A DNA stretch of 27,093 nucleotides from JALORV01 sp963766365 (GTDB taxonomy: Bacteria; Pseudomonadota; Gammaproteobacteria; Burkholderiales; Burkholderiaceae_F). Both the position numbers and the translations under genes were made by a program. Below are positions 13,745 to 21,589 of this stretch, piece by piece (the first letter of the stretch is position 1; every line of letters begins with the position of its first letter). The stretch covers positions 1-27,093 of the forward strand of contig CAVXZK010000007.1 of NCBI GenBank assembly GCA_963766365.1, written 5' to 3'. The notes beneath the pieces were generated by a model that did no database searches, was not told where the DNA came from, and saw only the letters and a list, made by a program, of their open reading frames with translations.

Positions 13745-14301
13745 ACATCAATCATTACGTGCTGACGCCCGGACCCTGTGCCGACCACGAGTTCGACCTC
13801 GTCGAGCTGCACGAGGGCTCGCTCGAACCGGAACGCGCCTCGCTCCTGCAGCACCATCTGCAACATTGCACCCGTTGCCGTGACTACCGGGCAGCACTCG
13901 GTGAGTTTGATTCTGCGCTGGCACAGGCCCTGCCCCGCCCTGAGCTGTCGCCGGACTTCGACGCGCGCCTGCAGACCCGCATCGCGCAGCTGCAGAAGGT
14001 GCCGAATCGCACGGCGGCGCTCGCTGCGGCGGAGCGCGAGCACGACTGGATGCTGCAGAGGCTTGGGCGTGGGCTGAACTGGCGGACCGTGCTGAATGCG
14101 GCGGCGCTGGGATCGGTTGTCGGCGGCGTCGTCGTCGGACTGGATTCCATCGCACCGGGCCTGCTGCAATCACTCGGCCTGATCGGACCCCACGTGAGCG
14201 CGACCGTGACCTTCTCCATTGCACTCGCAGCGGTGTTTGCCGTGTGCGGTGCCTTGTTCGCGCGCGGGCCGACCGGCGGTTCGATGCTGCTTGCGGACTG
14301 A
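13741..14301 (+). CDS. Zinc-finger-type transmembrane anti-sigma factor
   Basis: A 186-residue protein. The N-terminal part carries HLQHCTRC, the H-x3-C-x2-C zinc-binding anti-sigma (ZAS/zf-HC2) signature at H39, C43 and C46. A charged linker (50-110) follows, then two hydrophobic segments (about 117-137 and 153-175), so it is probably anchored in the inner membrane with the sigma-binding domain in the cytoplasm. It is translationally coupled to the sigma gene through an ATGA overlap. Membrane anchoring suggests an envelope signal; the ZAS cysteines could also sense thiol oxidation, but the sequence does not decide. It ends 39 bases before the convergent SDR gene. Confidence 0.85.
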   Translation: MNINHYVLTPGPCADHEFDLVELHEGSLEPERASLLQHHLQHCTRCRDYRAALGEFDSALAQALPRPELSPDFDARLQTRIAQLQKVPNRTAALAAAEREHDWMLQRLGRGLNWRTVLNAAALGSVVGGVVVGLDSIAPGLLQSLGLIGPHVSATVTFSIALAAVFAVCGALFARGPTGGSMLLAD

Positions 14302-14340
14302 TCGCCCCGCGCGGCTACTGACCAGTTCGACGCGCGTCGC

Positions 14341-15105
14341 TCACGCGTTGTGGTCCTCGATGATGGAGTTGCCACCATCGGCGATGATCAATTGACCGAC
14401 GATGTATGACGCGGCTGGAGACGCAAGGAACGCAATCAGCGCCGCGATTTCTTCCGGCGCGCCCGAACGTCGTAGTGGCGTGCGCAGCCCAGCCGCGGCC
14501 TCCCGCTCGGTCTGCGAGCCCGTCGCAATCCAGCCCGGCGCGACCGCATTCACGGTCACCCCGTGCGGCGCCGCCTCGAGCGCAATGGCACGCGTGAATC
14601 CGACCATGCCCGCCTTCGCGGCCGCATAGGCCGTGTCCCCTGCCACTGCGGTCACGGCTCCGGTCGTCGAAGAAACGTTCACGATGCGGCCATGGCCACG
14701 AGCCTTCATGCCGAGCAGGAACGCGCGCGTCACGAGGAATGCGGACGTCAGGTTGCGCTCGAGCGAGCGCTGCCAGTCAACGAGGTCGAGTCGCTCGAGG
14801 TGACCGGGTGCATCCATCTCGCCGAGGACCGCCATGCCGGCGTTGTTGACCAGCACGCTCACGTCGCCGAGCGCTTCCGCGTGCTCATGCAATCGCTCGA
14901 CGTCGGGCTCACTGGTCAGGTCGGCCACGATCGCGTGGGCCTCGTGCCCTTCGGCGCGGAGTTGAGCCGCTCGATCCTTGATCCTGTCGGTGGTCGAGAC
15001 GATGAGGATGCGGTGCCCAGCGCAAGCGAGCGCCCGCGCCGTGGCAAAGCCGATGCCGGTCGGACTGCCGGCTCCCGTGACGACGGCGACGGTGCGCGCA
15101 GTCAC
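14341..15105 (-). CDS. Short-chain dehydrogenase/reductase (SDR family)
   Basis: A 254-residue classical SDR with NAD(P) fold. The N-terminal TGAGSPTGIG (10-19) is the nucleotide-binding loop, two residues longer than the usual TGxxxGIG; LVNNAGMA follows, then the catalytic Ser in NVSSTTG, Y160 and K164 in YAAAK, and the C-terminal YIVGQLIIADGG typical of FabG-like enzymes. The start is a GTG at 15105, ten bases after the aminotransferase stop and with GAGG upstream; no ATG is available. As last gene of the branched-chain degradation operon it may oxidise a hydroxyacyl intermediate such as 3-hydroxyisobutyrate or 2-methyl-3-hydroxybutyryl-CoA. That is inference from position, and the substrate cannot be read from the sequence. 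Confidence 0.88.
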   Translation of the reverse strand: MTARTVAVVTGAGSPTGIGFATARALACAGHRILIVSTTDRIKDRAAQLRAEGHEAHAIVADLTSEPDVERLHEHAEALGDVSVLVNNAGMAVLGEMDAPGHLERLDLVDWQRSLERNLTSAFLVTRAFLLGMKARGHGRIVNVSSTTGAVTAVAGDTAYAAAKAGMVGFTRAIALEAAPHGVTVNAVAPGWIATGSQTEREAAAGLRTPLRRSGAPEEIAALIAFLASPAASYIVGQLIIADGGNSIIEDHNA

Positions 15106-15115
15106 GGCGTTAGCC

Positions 15116-16129
15116 TCAGACCTTGCGGGTCCAGCCAAACGTGTCGGGTGCGGTGCCGTTCTGGATCGCAACCAGCGCGGCGCGCAGCTTCTGTGTCACT
15201 GGACCAACGTCGCCAGAGCCGACGCGGACGTCCGTGCCGTCGCTGCGCACCAGCGTGCCGACGCCGGCGAGCACGGCAGCCGTACCGGACAGCGCGGCTT
15301 CACCGGTCTTGACCCACTCCATCATCTCGGCAACGTCGAACACGCGTTCCTCGACCTTGAACCCCATCTGCCTCGCCATCGTCAGCAGCGAATCACGCGT
15401 CACGCCGTGCAGGAAGGACGAGTCGAGGCTGCGCGTCAGGATGTGCCCTTCGCGGATCAGCAGGAAGTTCGCAGCGCCGGTTTCCTGCACGGAGCCTTCC
15501 GGGCAGAACAGCACCTGGTCGATCTGGTACTTCTCCTTGGCCGCGAGCGTCGGGCCCATGGCAGCGGCGTAGTTGCCGCCCGTCTTCACCATGCCGAGGT
15601 GCTCCGCGGTGCGGTGCTTCTTGTCCTCGACATAGATGCGCAGGGGTTTCATGCCGCCCGCGAAGTAATCCCAGACCGGGCTTGCCAGCACGATCAGCGT
15701 CGCCTCGTTCGACGGCTGCGACGCGGCACCGATGTTCGGCATCGTGCCGAACAGCACCGGCCGCATGTACAGCGCGCCGGGGGGTTCCGGCACCTGTGCA
15801 CGATTGCGATCGATGGTCCGCAGGATCATGCGCTCGAGCTGCGCCTGCTCCGGCACCGGCAGCAGCAGCAGTTTCGCGCTCTGGCGCAGGCGCGCCATGT
15901 GCCGGTCCATGCGGAAGACGTGGATGCTGCCATCCGCGTAACGATAAGCCTTGAAGCCTTCGAAGCAGGTGCTGGCGTAGTGCAGCACGTGCGCGGCCGG
16001 GTGCATCGAAATCGGCGCCACCGGCACGAGCTGATCGGTCCCCCACGCGCCGTTGGCGTAGGTGGCGATGCTCATCTGGTCGGCGAGGAGCGTGCCGAAG
16101 GCGGGACGCGCTTGGGGGGACGTTGTCAT
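15116..16129 (-). CDS. ilvE: Branched-chain amino acid aminotransferase
   Basis: A PLP fold-type IV aminotransferase that interconverts Leu, Ile and Val with their 2-keto acids; with the ATG at 16129 it has 337 residues. The PLP lysine is K182 in MVKTGGNYA. Other family motifs are HYASTCFEGFKAYR, FRMDRHMARL, LYMRPVLFG, QETGAANFL and LSGTAAVLAGVG, the pattern of the longer IlvE-II/BCAT group. An in-frame TTG at 16162 would add 11 residues; neither start has a strong ribosome binding site. Placed directly after the E2 gene, it most likely works in degradation, producing the keto acids that the dehydrogenase complex oxidises. A biosynthetic role cannot be excluded. Confidence 0.92.
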   Translation of the reverse strand: MTTSPQARPAFGTLLADQMSIATYANGAWGTDQLVPVAPISMHPAAHVLHYASTCFEGFKAYRYADGSIHVFRMDRHMARLRQSAKLLLLPVPEQAQLERMILRTIDRNRAQVPEPPGALYMRPVLFGTMPNIGAASQPSNEATLIVLASPVWDYFAGGMKPLRIYVEDKKHRTAEHLGMVKTGGNYAAAMGPTLAAKEKYQIDQVLFCPEGSVQETGAANFLLIREGHILTRSLDSSFLHGVTRDSLLTMARQMGFKVEERVFDVAEMMEWVKTGEAALSGTAAVLAGVGTLVRSDGTDVRVGSGDVGPVTQKLRAALVAIQNGTAPDTFGWTRKV

Positions 16130-16171
16130 TGCGTTGTTCTCGGGACGGGTCGGCGCTGTCAATACGACAGT

Positions 16172-17497
16172 TTAACCGGGGATGAAGATCGTCGCGGGGT
16201 GCTCGAGCAGGTCCTTGAGCGCCAGGATCATGGCCGCCGCGTCATAGCCATCCACGAAGCGATGATCGAAGGACGACGAAAGATTCATGATGCGACGGAT
16301 GGCGATGGCGCCGTCCAGGACGACCGGACGGTCGATCGCCTTGTTGACCCCGATGATTCCCATCTCGGGCGCATTGATGATCGGCGTCGAAACGATGCCG
16401 CCCATCCTGCCGAGGCTGGTGATCGTGATCGTCGAGCCGCTCAGTTCCTCGCGGGAAGCCTTGCCAGCCTTGGCCGCCTCGGAAACCCGGCGGATCTCAT
16501 CCGACAGGTCCCACAGCGTGCGCGCTTCGGCATGGCGCACGACTGGCACCTTGAGGCCGTCGGACGTCTGTGTTGCCACGCCCAGGTGTACCGGGCGATG
16601 ACGCATCAGCACGTTGCGCTCGGCGTCGTAATGCGCGTTGCACTGTGGAAATTCTTCCAGCACGCGCGCAAGCGCCGCGGCGAGGAACGGCAGGTACGTG
16701 AGAGCCGGCGTTCCCTTCGGCGCCTTAGAGTTCAGGTGCGCGCGCAGTGACTCGAGCTCCGTGACATCGATTTCCTCGACGTAGGAGAAGTGCGGGATCG
16801 TGCGTGCCGCGTCCGTCATGCGTTGCGCAATGACGCGACGCACGCCGATGACCTTGACCTCTTCGACACCGCTGCGCTGTCGCAGCAACGACGGCGCGGC
16901 CGCCGTGCCGCCACTCTTGCCGGTGGGCACGGCACCGCTCATCGCGGCAGTGAAATCCTTCGGCATGATGCGGCCGCTCGGACCGGAGCCCGCGACCTGC
17001 CGCAGGTCGATGCCGGCCTCGCGTGCCTTGCGTCGCGTGGCCGGCGACGCTTTGACACGACCACCCGGCTCGCCCGCGTCAGCGGGAGTGGCCGGGCTAA
17101 GTCCGGTTGAGGGCTCTCTCTCTTTCACCTCTCCCGCCTGCGCCGGCGCCGGAGCCGTCGCGCGCGGCGGCGGTGCGGCCGCTGTCTGCGGGCCCGCCTC
17201 GCCACCCTCTGCCGCTGCAGCGGGCGAGGGGGCCGGAACGACGTCATCATCGGCCGCCTCAGTCTCGAACACGACCAACTCCGAGCCCACGCGAACCATG
17301 TCGCCGGGCTGGCCGTTGATCGTCACGACCTTGCCGCTGACCGGTGCCGGCACTTCCACCGCGGCCTTGTCGGTCATGACCTCGGCCATGACCTGGTCTT
17401 CCTGCACGATGTCGCCGACCTTGATGTGCCACGCGACGACTTCGGCTTCGACCGTGCCCTCGCCGAGATCCGGCATCTTGAAGACGTAACGCGTCAT
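16172..17497 (-). CDS. bkdB: Branched-chain alpha-keto acid dehydrogenase E2 (lipoamide acyltransferase)
   Basis: The E2 core of the complex, transferring the acyl group from E1-bound thiamine diphosphate via lipoate to CoA; 441 residues. Domains: lipoyl domain (1-78) with lipoylated K44 in VMTDKAAVEVP; an Ala/Pro-rich linker (about 80-145); an E3-binding domain (about 147-185, ASPATRRKAREAGIDL then GSGPSGRI); a second linker; and the catalytic domain (about 220-441) with DHRFVDG, H412 and D416. The start at 17497 overlaps the E1 beta stop (ATGA). The frame is open upstream to 17938, but that is inside E1 beta. The first linker is encoded partly by DNA like the repeat in cphA. No E3 (lpd) gene follows, so E3 must come from elsewhere in the genome. 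Confidence 0.95.
   Translation of the reverse strand: MTRYVFKMPDLGEGTVEAEVVAWHIKVGDIVQEDQVMAEVMTDKAAVEVPAPVSGKVVTINGQPGDMVRVGSELVVFETEAADDDVVPAPSPAAAAEGGEAGPQTAAAPPPRATAPAPAQAGEVKEREPSTGLSPATPADAGEPGGRVKASPATRRKAREAGIDLRQVAGSGPSGRIMPKDFTAAMSGAVPTGKSGGTAAAPSLLRQRSGVEEVKVIGVRRVIAQRMTDAARTIPHFSYVEEIDVTELESLRAHLNSKAPKGTPALTYLPFLAAALARVLEEFPQCNAHYDAERNVLMRHRPVHLGVATQTSDGLKVPVVRHAEARTLWDLSDEIRRVSEAAKAGKASREELSGSTITITSLGRMGGIVSTPIINAPEMGIIGVNKAIDRPVVLDGAIAIRRIMNLSSSFDHRFVDGYDAAAMILALKDLLEHPATIFIPG
17127..17237 (-). repeat. Repeat-like sequence encoding the E2 interdomain linker
   Basis: Plus-strand CACCTCTCCCGCC near 17127 equals the start of the first repeat unit in cphA (6073), and GCTGCAGCGGGCGAGGG near 17213 matches GCTGCAGCGGGAGGGG at 6221 apart from one base. 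On the minus strand it reads as CCCTCGCCCGC...GAGGGTGGCGAGG, the usual order of such proteobacterial hairpin repeats. It adds Ala/Pro/Glu/Gly-rich linker residues in frame. Confidence 0.45.
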
Positions 17498-18510
17498 GCG
17501 GCCTCCATCACGGCCTTGAGGGCCGCAGCCACGCGCAGCGGACCCGGGAAATACTCCCATTCGAACGCGTGCGGATACGGCGTGTCCCAGCCCGCGACGC
17601 GGCCGATCGGCGCCTCGAGGTCCCAGAAGCATTCTTCCTGGATCGTCGCCGACAGCTCGGCGCCGAAACCGGAGAAGCGCGTGGCTTCGTGCGCGATCAG
17701 GCAGCGGCCGGTCTTCCTGACCGAGGTGCAGATCGTGTCGGTGTCGAGCGGCACCATCGAACGCACGTCGATGATCTCGGCGTCGATGCCGAGCGCCTTC
17801 GCTGCGGCTTCGCACACGTAGATCATGGTGCCGTACGCGACCATCGTGACCGCGCTGCCCTTGCGCACGATCTCGGCCTTGCCGATCGGCACGGTGTAGT
17901 AGCCGTCCGGCACCTCGCCTCTCGGATGCGTGCTCCACGGCACGGCCGGCTTGTTCGCGTCACCGTCGAACGGGCCGTTGTAGAGCCGCTTCGGCTCGAA
18001 GAACACGACCGGGTCGTCGTCCTCGATCGACGCGATCAGCAGGCCCTTGGCGTCGTACGGCGTCGATGGCATGACCACCTTGATGCCGCAGACGTGCGTG
18101 AAGATGCCTTCCGGGCTCTGTGAATGCGTCTGCCCGCCGCGAATGCCGCCGCCGCACGGGGTGCGGATCGTGACCGGCGCCCAGAAGTCGCCGGCGCTGC
18201 GATATCGCAGTCGCGCGAGTTCCGAGAAGATCTGGTCACACGCGGGGTAGATGTAGTCCGCGAACTGCACTTCCGCCACCGGGCGCAGGCCGTTCACGCC
18301 CATGCCGATGGCAGCGCCGACGATCGCACCTTCGGCGATCGGCGTGTCGAGCACGCGGTGCTCGCCGTACTTGCGCTGCAGCCCGTCGGTGACGCGGAAC
18401 ACGCCGCCGAAATAGCCCACGTCCTCGCCGAGCACGACCACGTTCGGATCGCGCGCCAGCATGATGTCCATGGCGGAGTTGAGCGCCTGGATCATGTTCA
18501 TCTGCGCCAT
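17494..18510 (-). CDS. bkdA2: Branched-chain alpha-keto acid dehydrogenase E1 beta subunit
   Basis: With the alpha subunit, forms the E1 heterotetramer that decarboxylates branched-chain 2-keto acids. It has 338 residues, the family length. The N-terminal half has the pyrimidine-binding fold with LGEDVGYFGGVFRVT, the DTPIAEGAIVGAAIGM stretch and EVQFADYIYPACDQI. The middle has GGGIRGGQTHSQSPEG. The C-terminal transketolase domain has VTMVAYGTM, IDVRSMVPLDTDTI and HEATRFSGFGAEL. These fit the BkdA2 pattern better than PDH E1 beta (for example VFRVTDGLQRKYG and HSQSPEG). It starts one base after the E1 alpha stop and overlaps bkdB by four bases, so the three subunits are translationally coupled for balanced synthesis. 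Confidence 0.95.
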   Translation of the reverse strand: MAQMNMIQALNSAMDIMLARDPNVVVLGEDVGYFGGVFRVTDGLQRKYGEHRVLDTPIAEGAIVGAAIGMGVNGLRPVAEVQFADYIYPACDQIFSELARLRYRSAGDFWAPVTIRTPCGGGIRGGQTHSQSPEGIFTHVCGIKVVMPSTPYDAKGLLIASIEDDDPVVFFEPKRLYNGPFDGDANKPAVPWSTHPRGEVPDGYYTVPIGKAEIVRKGSAVTMVAYGTMIYVCEAAAKALGIDAEIIDVRSMVPLDTDTICTSVRKTGRCLIAHEATRFSGFGAELSATIQEECFWDLEAPIGRVAGWDTPYPHAFEWEYFPGPLRVAAALKAVMEAA

Positions 18511-18511
18511 G

Positions 18512-19750
18512 TCAGACCCCCTGCTCCGTCCGCAGCTGCTCGCGCTGCTTGCGCAGGTGCTCCGGCATTTCCTTGAACACGTCCTGGAACATGAGATCGC
18601 GATTGAGGCGCGGTCCGTCCGTGAGCGTTCCGTACTGCACGGCTTCCTTCCAGCTTTCGGTCACGTGCAATTCCAGTTCCTGTGCCAGCGCCCGGTGACG
18701 TTCTTCGGACCATTCGCCGAGCGCGATCAGGTGATTCTTGAGTCGCAGCACCGGGTCGCCGAGCGGCCATTTCTCGTAATCGTCCTTGGGACGGTAGCGC
18801 GCCGGGTCGTCGCTGGTGGAGTGCGCCGCGCCGCGATAGGTGACGTGCTCGATCAGCGTCGGGCCGGCACCGGTGCGCGCGCGCTCCGCAGCCCACTGCG
18901 TCACGGCATACACGGCCAGGAAATCGTTGCCGTCGACCCGGATGCCGGCCATGCCATAACCCGGGCCGCGCGCCGCGAACGAACGCTGCTCGCCGCCCGC
19001 GAAACCCTGGAACGTCGAGATCGCCCACTGGTTGTTGACGATGTTGAGGATCACCGGCGCCATGTAGACGGAGGCGAACAGCATCGCGTGGTGAAAGTCG
19101 GCTTCGGCGCTCGAGCCTTCACCGATCCATGACACCGCGATGTCGTCCTCGCCCTTGATCGCAGCGGCCATCGCCCAGCCCACGGCCTGCGGGAACTGCG
19201 TCGTCAGGTTGCCGGAAATCGAGAAGATGCGGCCTTCCGCCCAGTGATACATCACCGGCAGCTGCCGGCCTTTGCACATGTCGCGCGTGTTCGACAGCAG
19301 CTGGCACATCAGGTCGACCAGCGGTCGCCCGCGGACCACGTAAAGACCCTGGTTGCGATAGGCCGGAAACAGCATGTCCTTCGGCCGCAGTGCCATGCCC
19401 TGCGCGACCGATACCGCTTCCTCGCCGAGGCAGCGCATGTAGAACGAGGTCTTGCCCTGGCGCTGCGCGCGCTGCATCCGTTCGTCGAAGATGCGCGTGA
19501 GCAGCATGTGGCGCAGGCCGATCTGCAGGTCCTGCACCTCGAGGTGCGGATTCCATTGCCCGACCGCCACGTGGCTGTCGTCGAGCACGCGCACGAGATC
19601 GATCGACAGGTTGCCGATGTCGCGAACCCGGGCGTTCACGTCGGGGCGTGGCACCGCGCCGGCCGGCGACGTCTCGAGGTAGCTGAAATCCGGTTCTTCG
19701 CCCGGGCGTGAATGGTGTTGCGGAATGTGCAGGCGTGAGCGGCGGGCCAT
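18512..19750 (-). CDS. bkdA1: Branched-chain alpha-keto acid dehydrogenase E1 alpha subunit
   Basis: A 412-residue thiamine-diphosphate subunit. The N-terminus (LHIPQH, RPGEEPDFSYL, LVRVLDD) closely follows Pseudomonas BkdA1 (410 residues), so this is the bacterial branched-chain type and not PDH. Further landmarks are FYMRCLGEEA, LSNTRDMCKGRQLPVMY, the ThDP/Mg motif from WIGEGSSAEADFH to NNQWAIS, and the HSTSDDPARYRP loop, equivalent to the phospho-loop of the mammalian enzyme. GAGGAA lies just upstream of the ATG at 19750. It is the first gene of the operon and divergent from a BkdR-type regulator, the same arrangement as in Pseudomonas putida. Confidence 0.96.
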   Translation of the reverse strand: MARRSRLHIPQHHSRPGEEPDFSYLETSPAGAVPRPDVNARVRDIGNLSIDLVRVLDDSHVAVGQWNPHLEVQDLQIGLRHMLLTRIFDERMQRAQRQGKTSFYMRCLGEEAVSVAQGMALRPKDMLFPAYRNQGLYVVRGRPLVDLMCQLLSNTRDMCKGRQLPVMYHWAEGRIFSISGNLTTQFPQAVGWAMAAAIKGEDDIAVSWIGEGSSAEADFHHAMLFASVYMAPVILNIVNNQWAISTFQGFAGGEQRSFAARGPGYGMAGIRVDGNDFLAVYAVTQWAAERARTGAGPTLIEHVTYRGAAHSTSDDPARYRPKDDYEKWPLGDPVLRLKNHLIALGEWSEERHRALAQELELHVTESWKEAVQYGTLTDGPRLNRDLMFQDVFKEMPEHLRKQREQLRTEQGV

Positions 19751-19825
19751 CGCTTCCTCGCTGATTACAGATGCGTTGGAACGGTTGTAGCGGTAGATTA
19801 CTGACGGTTGCGGAAGGGTGCGGAA

Positions 19826-19849
19826 ATTGTTGCATTGCAGTGCAGCAAT
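19826..19849. promoter_or_regulatory. 24-bp dyad, likely operator of the Lrp-family regulator
   Basis: The left half ATTGTTGCATTG (19826-19837) and the inverted right half (ATTGCTGCACTG, from 19849 back to 19838) match at 10 of 12 positions. It lies in the 130-base gap between bkdA1 and bkdR, 32 bases before the bkdR start and 76 before bkdA1. Lrp-family proteins bind such dyads as dimers, and Pseudomonas BkdR acts in the corresponding gap. Confidence 0.55.
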
Positions 19850-19880
19850 GCGAAACGCTTATTCCATGGAGAAGACGTTA

Positions 19881-20363
19881 ATGGAAGAGGCATTACCCTC
19901 TCGTTTGGACAAGGCCGATCGGCGCATTCTGGACTTGTTGCAGCGCGAAGGCGCCCTCTCGGTCGCCGAGGTTGCCTCGCGGACAGGACTGTCCACCACC
20001 ACCTGTTGGCGCCGCATCCAGGGCCTCGAGCAGTCGGGCGTGATCAAGGGGCGCGTCGCACTGCTCGATCGGGCTGCGCTCGGCCTCGACGTCACCATCT
20101 TTGCCCACGTCAAGCTCTCGAGCCAGGGCCGCGATGCGATTGCAGCGTTCGCCGAGGCGATCCGCGAGCGACCCGAAGTGCTCGACTGCTACACGACGAT
20201 GGGGGAATGGGATTTCATGCTGCGCGTGGTGACGCGCGACATCAAGGCCTACGAAGCGTTCTACCTGGACCACCTGTCGAAGCTGCCGAACGTGCAGTCG
20301 ATCAATTCGTCGGTGACGGTCACCGTGATCAAGGAAACGACGATCCTGCCGATCGCGCTTTGA
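19881..20363 (+). CDS. bkdR: Lrp/AsnC family transcriptional regulator, BkdR-like
   Basis: A 160-residue protein with an N-terminal helix-turn-helix (about 8-60: DKADRRILDLLQREGALS then ASRTGLSTTTCWRRIQGLEQSG) and a C-terminal ligand-binding RAM/AsnC domain (about 68-150: VTIFAHVKL, VLDCYTTMGEWDFMLRVV). P. putida BkdR is 161 residues and activates bkdA1A2B-lpdV in response to branched-chain amino acids. The divergent position here argues for the same role. The ATG at 19881 is chosen because GGAG (19868-19871) sits nine bases upstream. Earlier in-frame ATGs at 19818, 19848 and 19866 would run the coding region into the operator-like dyad or lack a ribosome binding site. The 105 bases downstream show no clear terminator. 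Confidence 0.9.
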   Translation: MEEALPSRLDKADRRILDLLQREGALSVAEVASRTGLSTTTCWRRIQGLEQSGVIKGRVALLDRAALGLDVTIFAHVKLSSQGRDAIAAFAEAIRERPEVLDCYTTMGEWDFMLRVVTRDIKAYEAFYLDHLSKLPNVQSINSSVTVTVIKETTILPIAL

Positions 20364-20468
20364 TCGACGAACGGGGAACAGCACCAGGTTCGGTATTTTT
20401 CCGACTTATGGAGTGACCGCGGCTGCATTAGCGTATCAGCATCCTGTCCGGTCTCCGGGAGTAATGCC

Positions 20469-21508
20469 ATGCGCTTCGTTGCGATCGCCGCTATCGTTCT
20501 GACTTCGACGCCGTTCGCCATGACGCCTGCGGCAGCAGCAAGCGGCCCGTGGCAGGCGTTGCCGGACGTAGCACCGGCGCCCGCGGACAATCCCACCACT
20601 GCCGACAAGGTCGAGCTCGGCAAGATGCTGTACTTCGACCCGCGGCTGTCGTCGAGCGGCACCGTGTCGTGCTTCACCTGCCACAACGTCATGGAAGGCG
20701 GTGACGATCACCGGCCGACGTCCATCGGCGTGCACGGCCATGTCGGCGGCCGCAATGCGCCCACGGTCTGGAACGCGGCCTTCCTGTCCAGCCAGTTCTG
20801 GGACGGCCGCGCAGCGACGCTCGAGGACCAGGCGAGGGACCGCCAGCGAACCCGATCGAGATGGGGATGGCCAACCTGGACGCGGTCATCGGCCGCGTGC
20901 GCAACATACCCGGATACAAGCCGTATTTTGAGAAAGTCTTCGGTGCAGGCGACGTGATCACCATGGACAACGCGGCCAGGGCGATCGCCGCCTATGAGCG
21001 CACGCTGATCACGCCGAACAGTGCGTACGACAAGTACGCCAAGGGCGACGCGAAGGCGCTCACGGAGCAGCAGGTCCGTGGCCTCAACACCTTCGCTGAC
21101 GTCGGATGCACCAGCTGCCACCAGGGCCCGACGTTCAGCGGTCCGCCGCTGCCGGCCGGCACGGGCTTCTTCATGAAGTTCCCGACCTTCCCGGACAGCC
21201 CGTATGTCGCGAAGTACGATTTCATGAGCGACACCGGGCGCGCGAGCGCGACCAAGAACGACGCCGACAAGAACATCTGGCGGGTCCCCGGACTGCGCAA
21301 CCTGGTGTACACGGCGCCGTACTTTCATAACGGTCAGGTACACACGATCGGCGAGTCCGTGCGCATCATGGCCAGCACGCAGCTGAACCGGTCGCTCGAC
21401 GACGCACAGGTTGCCGACATCGTGGCGTTCCTGGAGACCCTCACGGGACCATTCCCGACCCAGCAGATGCCGCGACTGCCGCCGACCCCGGGCGACCTCA
21501 TCGACTGA
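20469..21508 (+). pseudogene. Di-haem cytochrome c peroxidase, interrupted by a frameshift
   Basis: Together the two frames make about 346 codons, the length of a periplasmic CcpA/MauG-type peroxidase that reduces H2O2 with electrons from c-type cytochromes. The first frame gives a signal peptide (1-24), KVELGKMLYFDPRLSSSG, the first haem site CFTCH (C68-H72) and APTVWNAAF...FWDGRAATLEDQA. The frame is then lost after GCG at 20832-20834 and resumes one base out at GPPANPIEMGMANLDAVIG, with the second haem site CTSCH (C from 21107), the distal methionine region FMSDTG and the GLRNLVYTAPYFHNG motif. Adding one A to the GCGAGGGA run at about 20835 restores the normal QAKGPPANP sequence. Either a recent mutation or a sequencing error; everything else is intact. 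Confidence 0.88.
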
Positions 21509-21589
21509 GGCCCGTGATCGCGGCCAGGGCCCGGGGCCGCGGGCTGCTTGCACCCCGCGACCCGCAGCCCGGCAGGTCTACGCGCCCGC

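Noticed and set aside
14978..16750. A 590-codon plus-strand frame over ilvE and bkdB
   Set aside because: It spans parts of three clearly identified minus-strand genes and has shadow composition.
17498..17938. Upstream extension of the E2 frame
   Set aside because: Lies entirely within the E1 beta gene; the lipoyl domain begins exactly at the ATG at 17497.
20372..20400. Terminator after bkdR
   Set aside because: Only a 4-bp GAAC/GTTC stem precedes the TTTTT run at about 20394, too weak for an intrinsic terminator.
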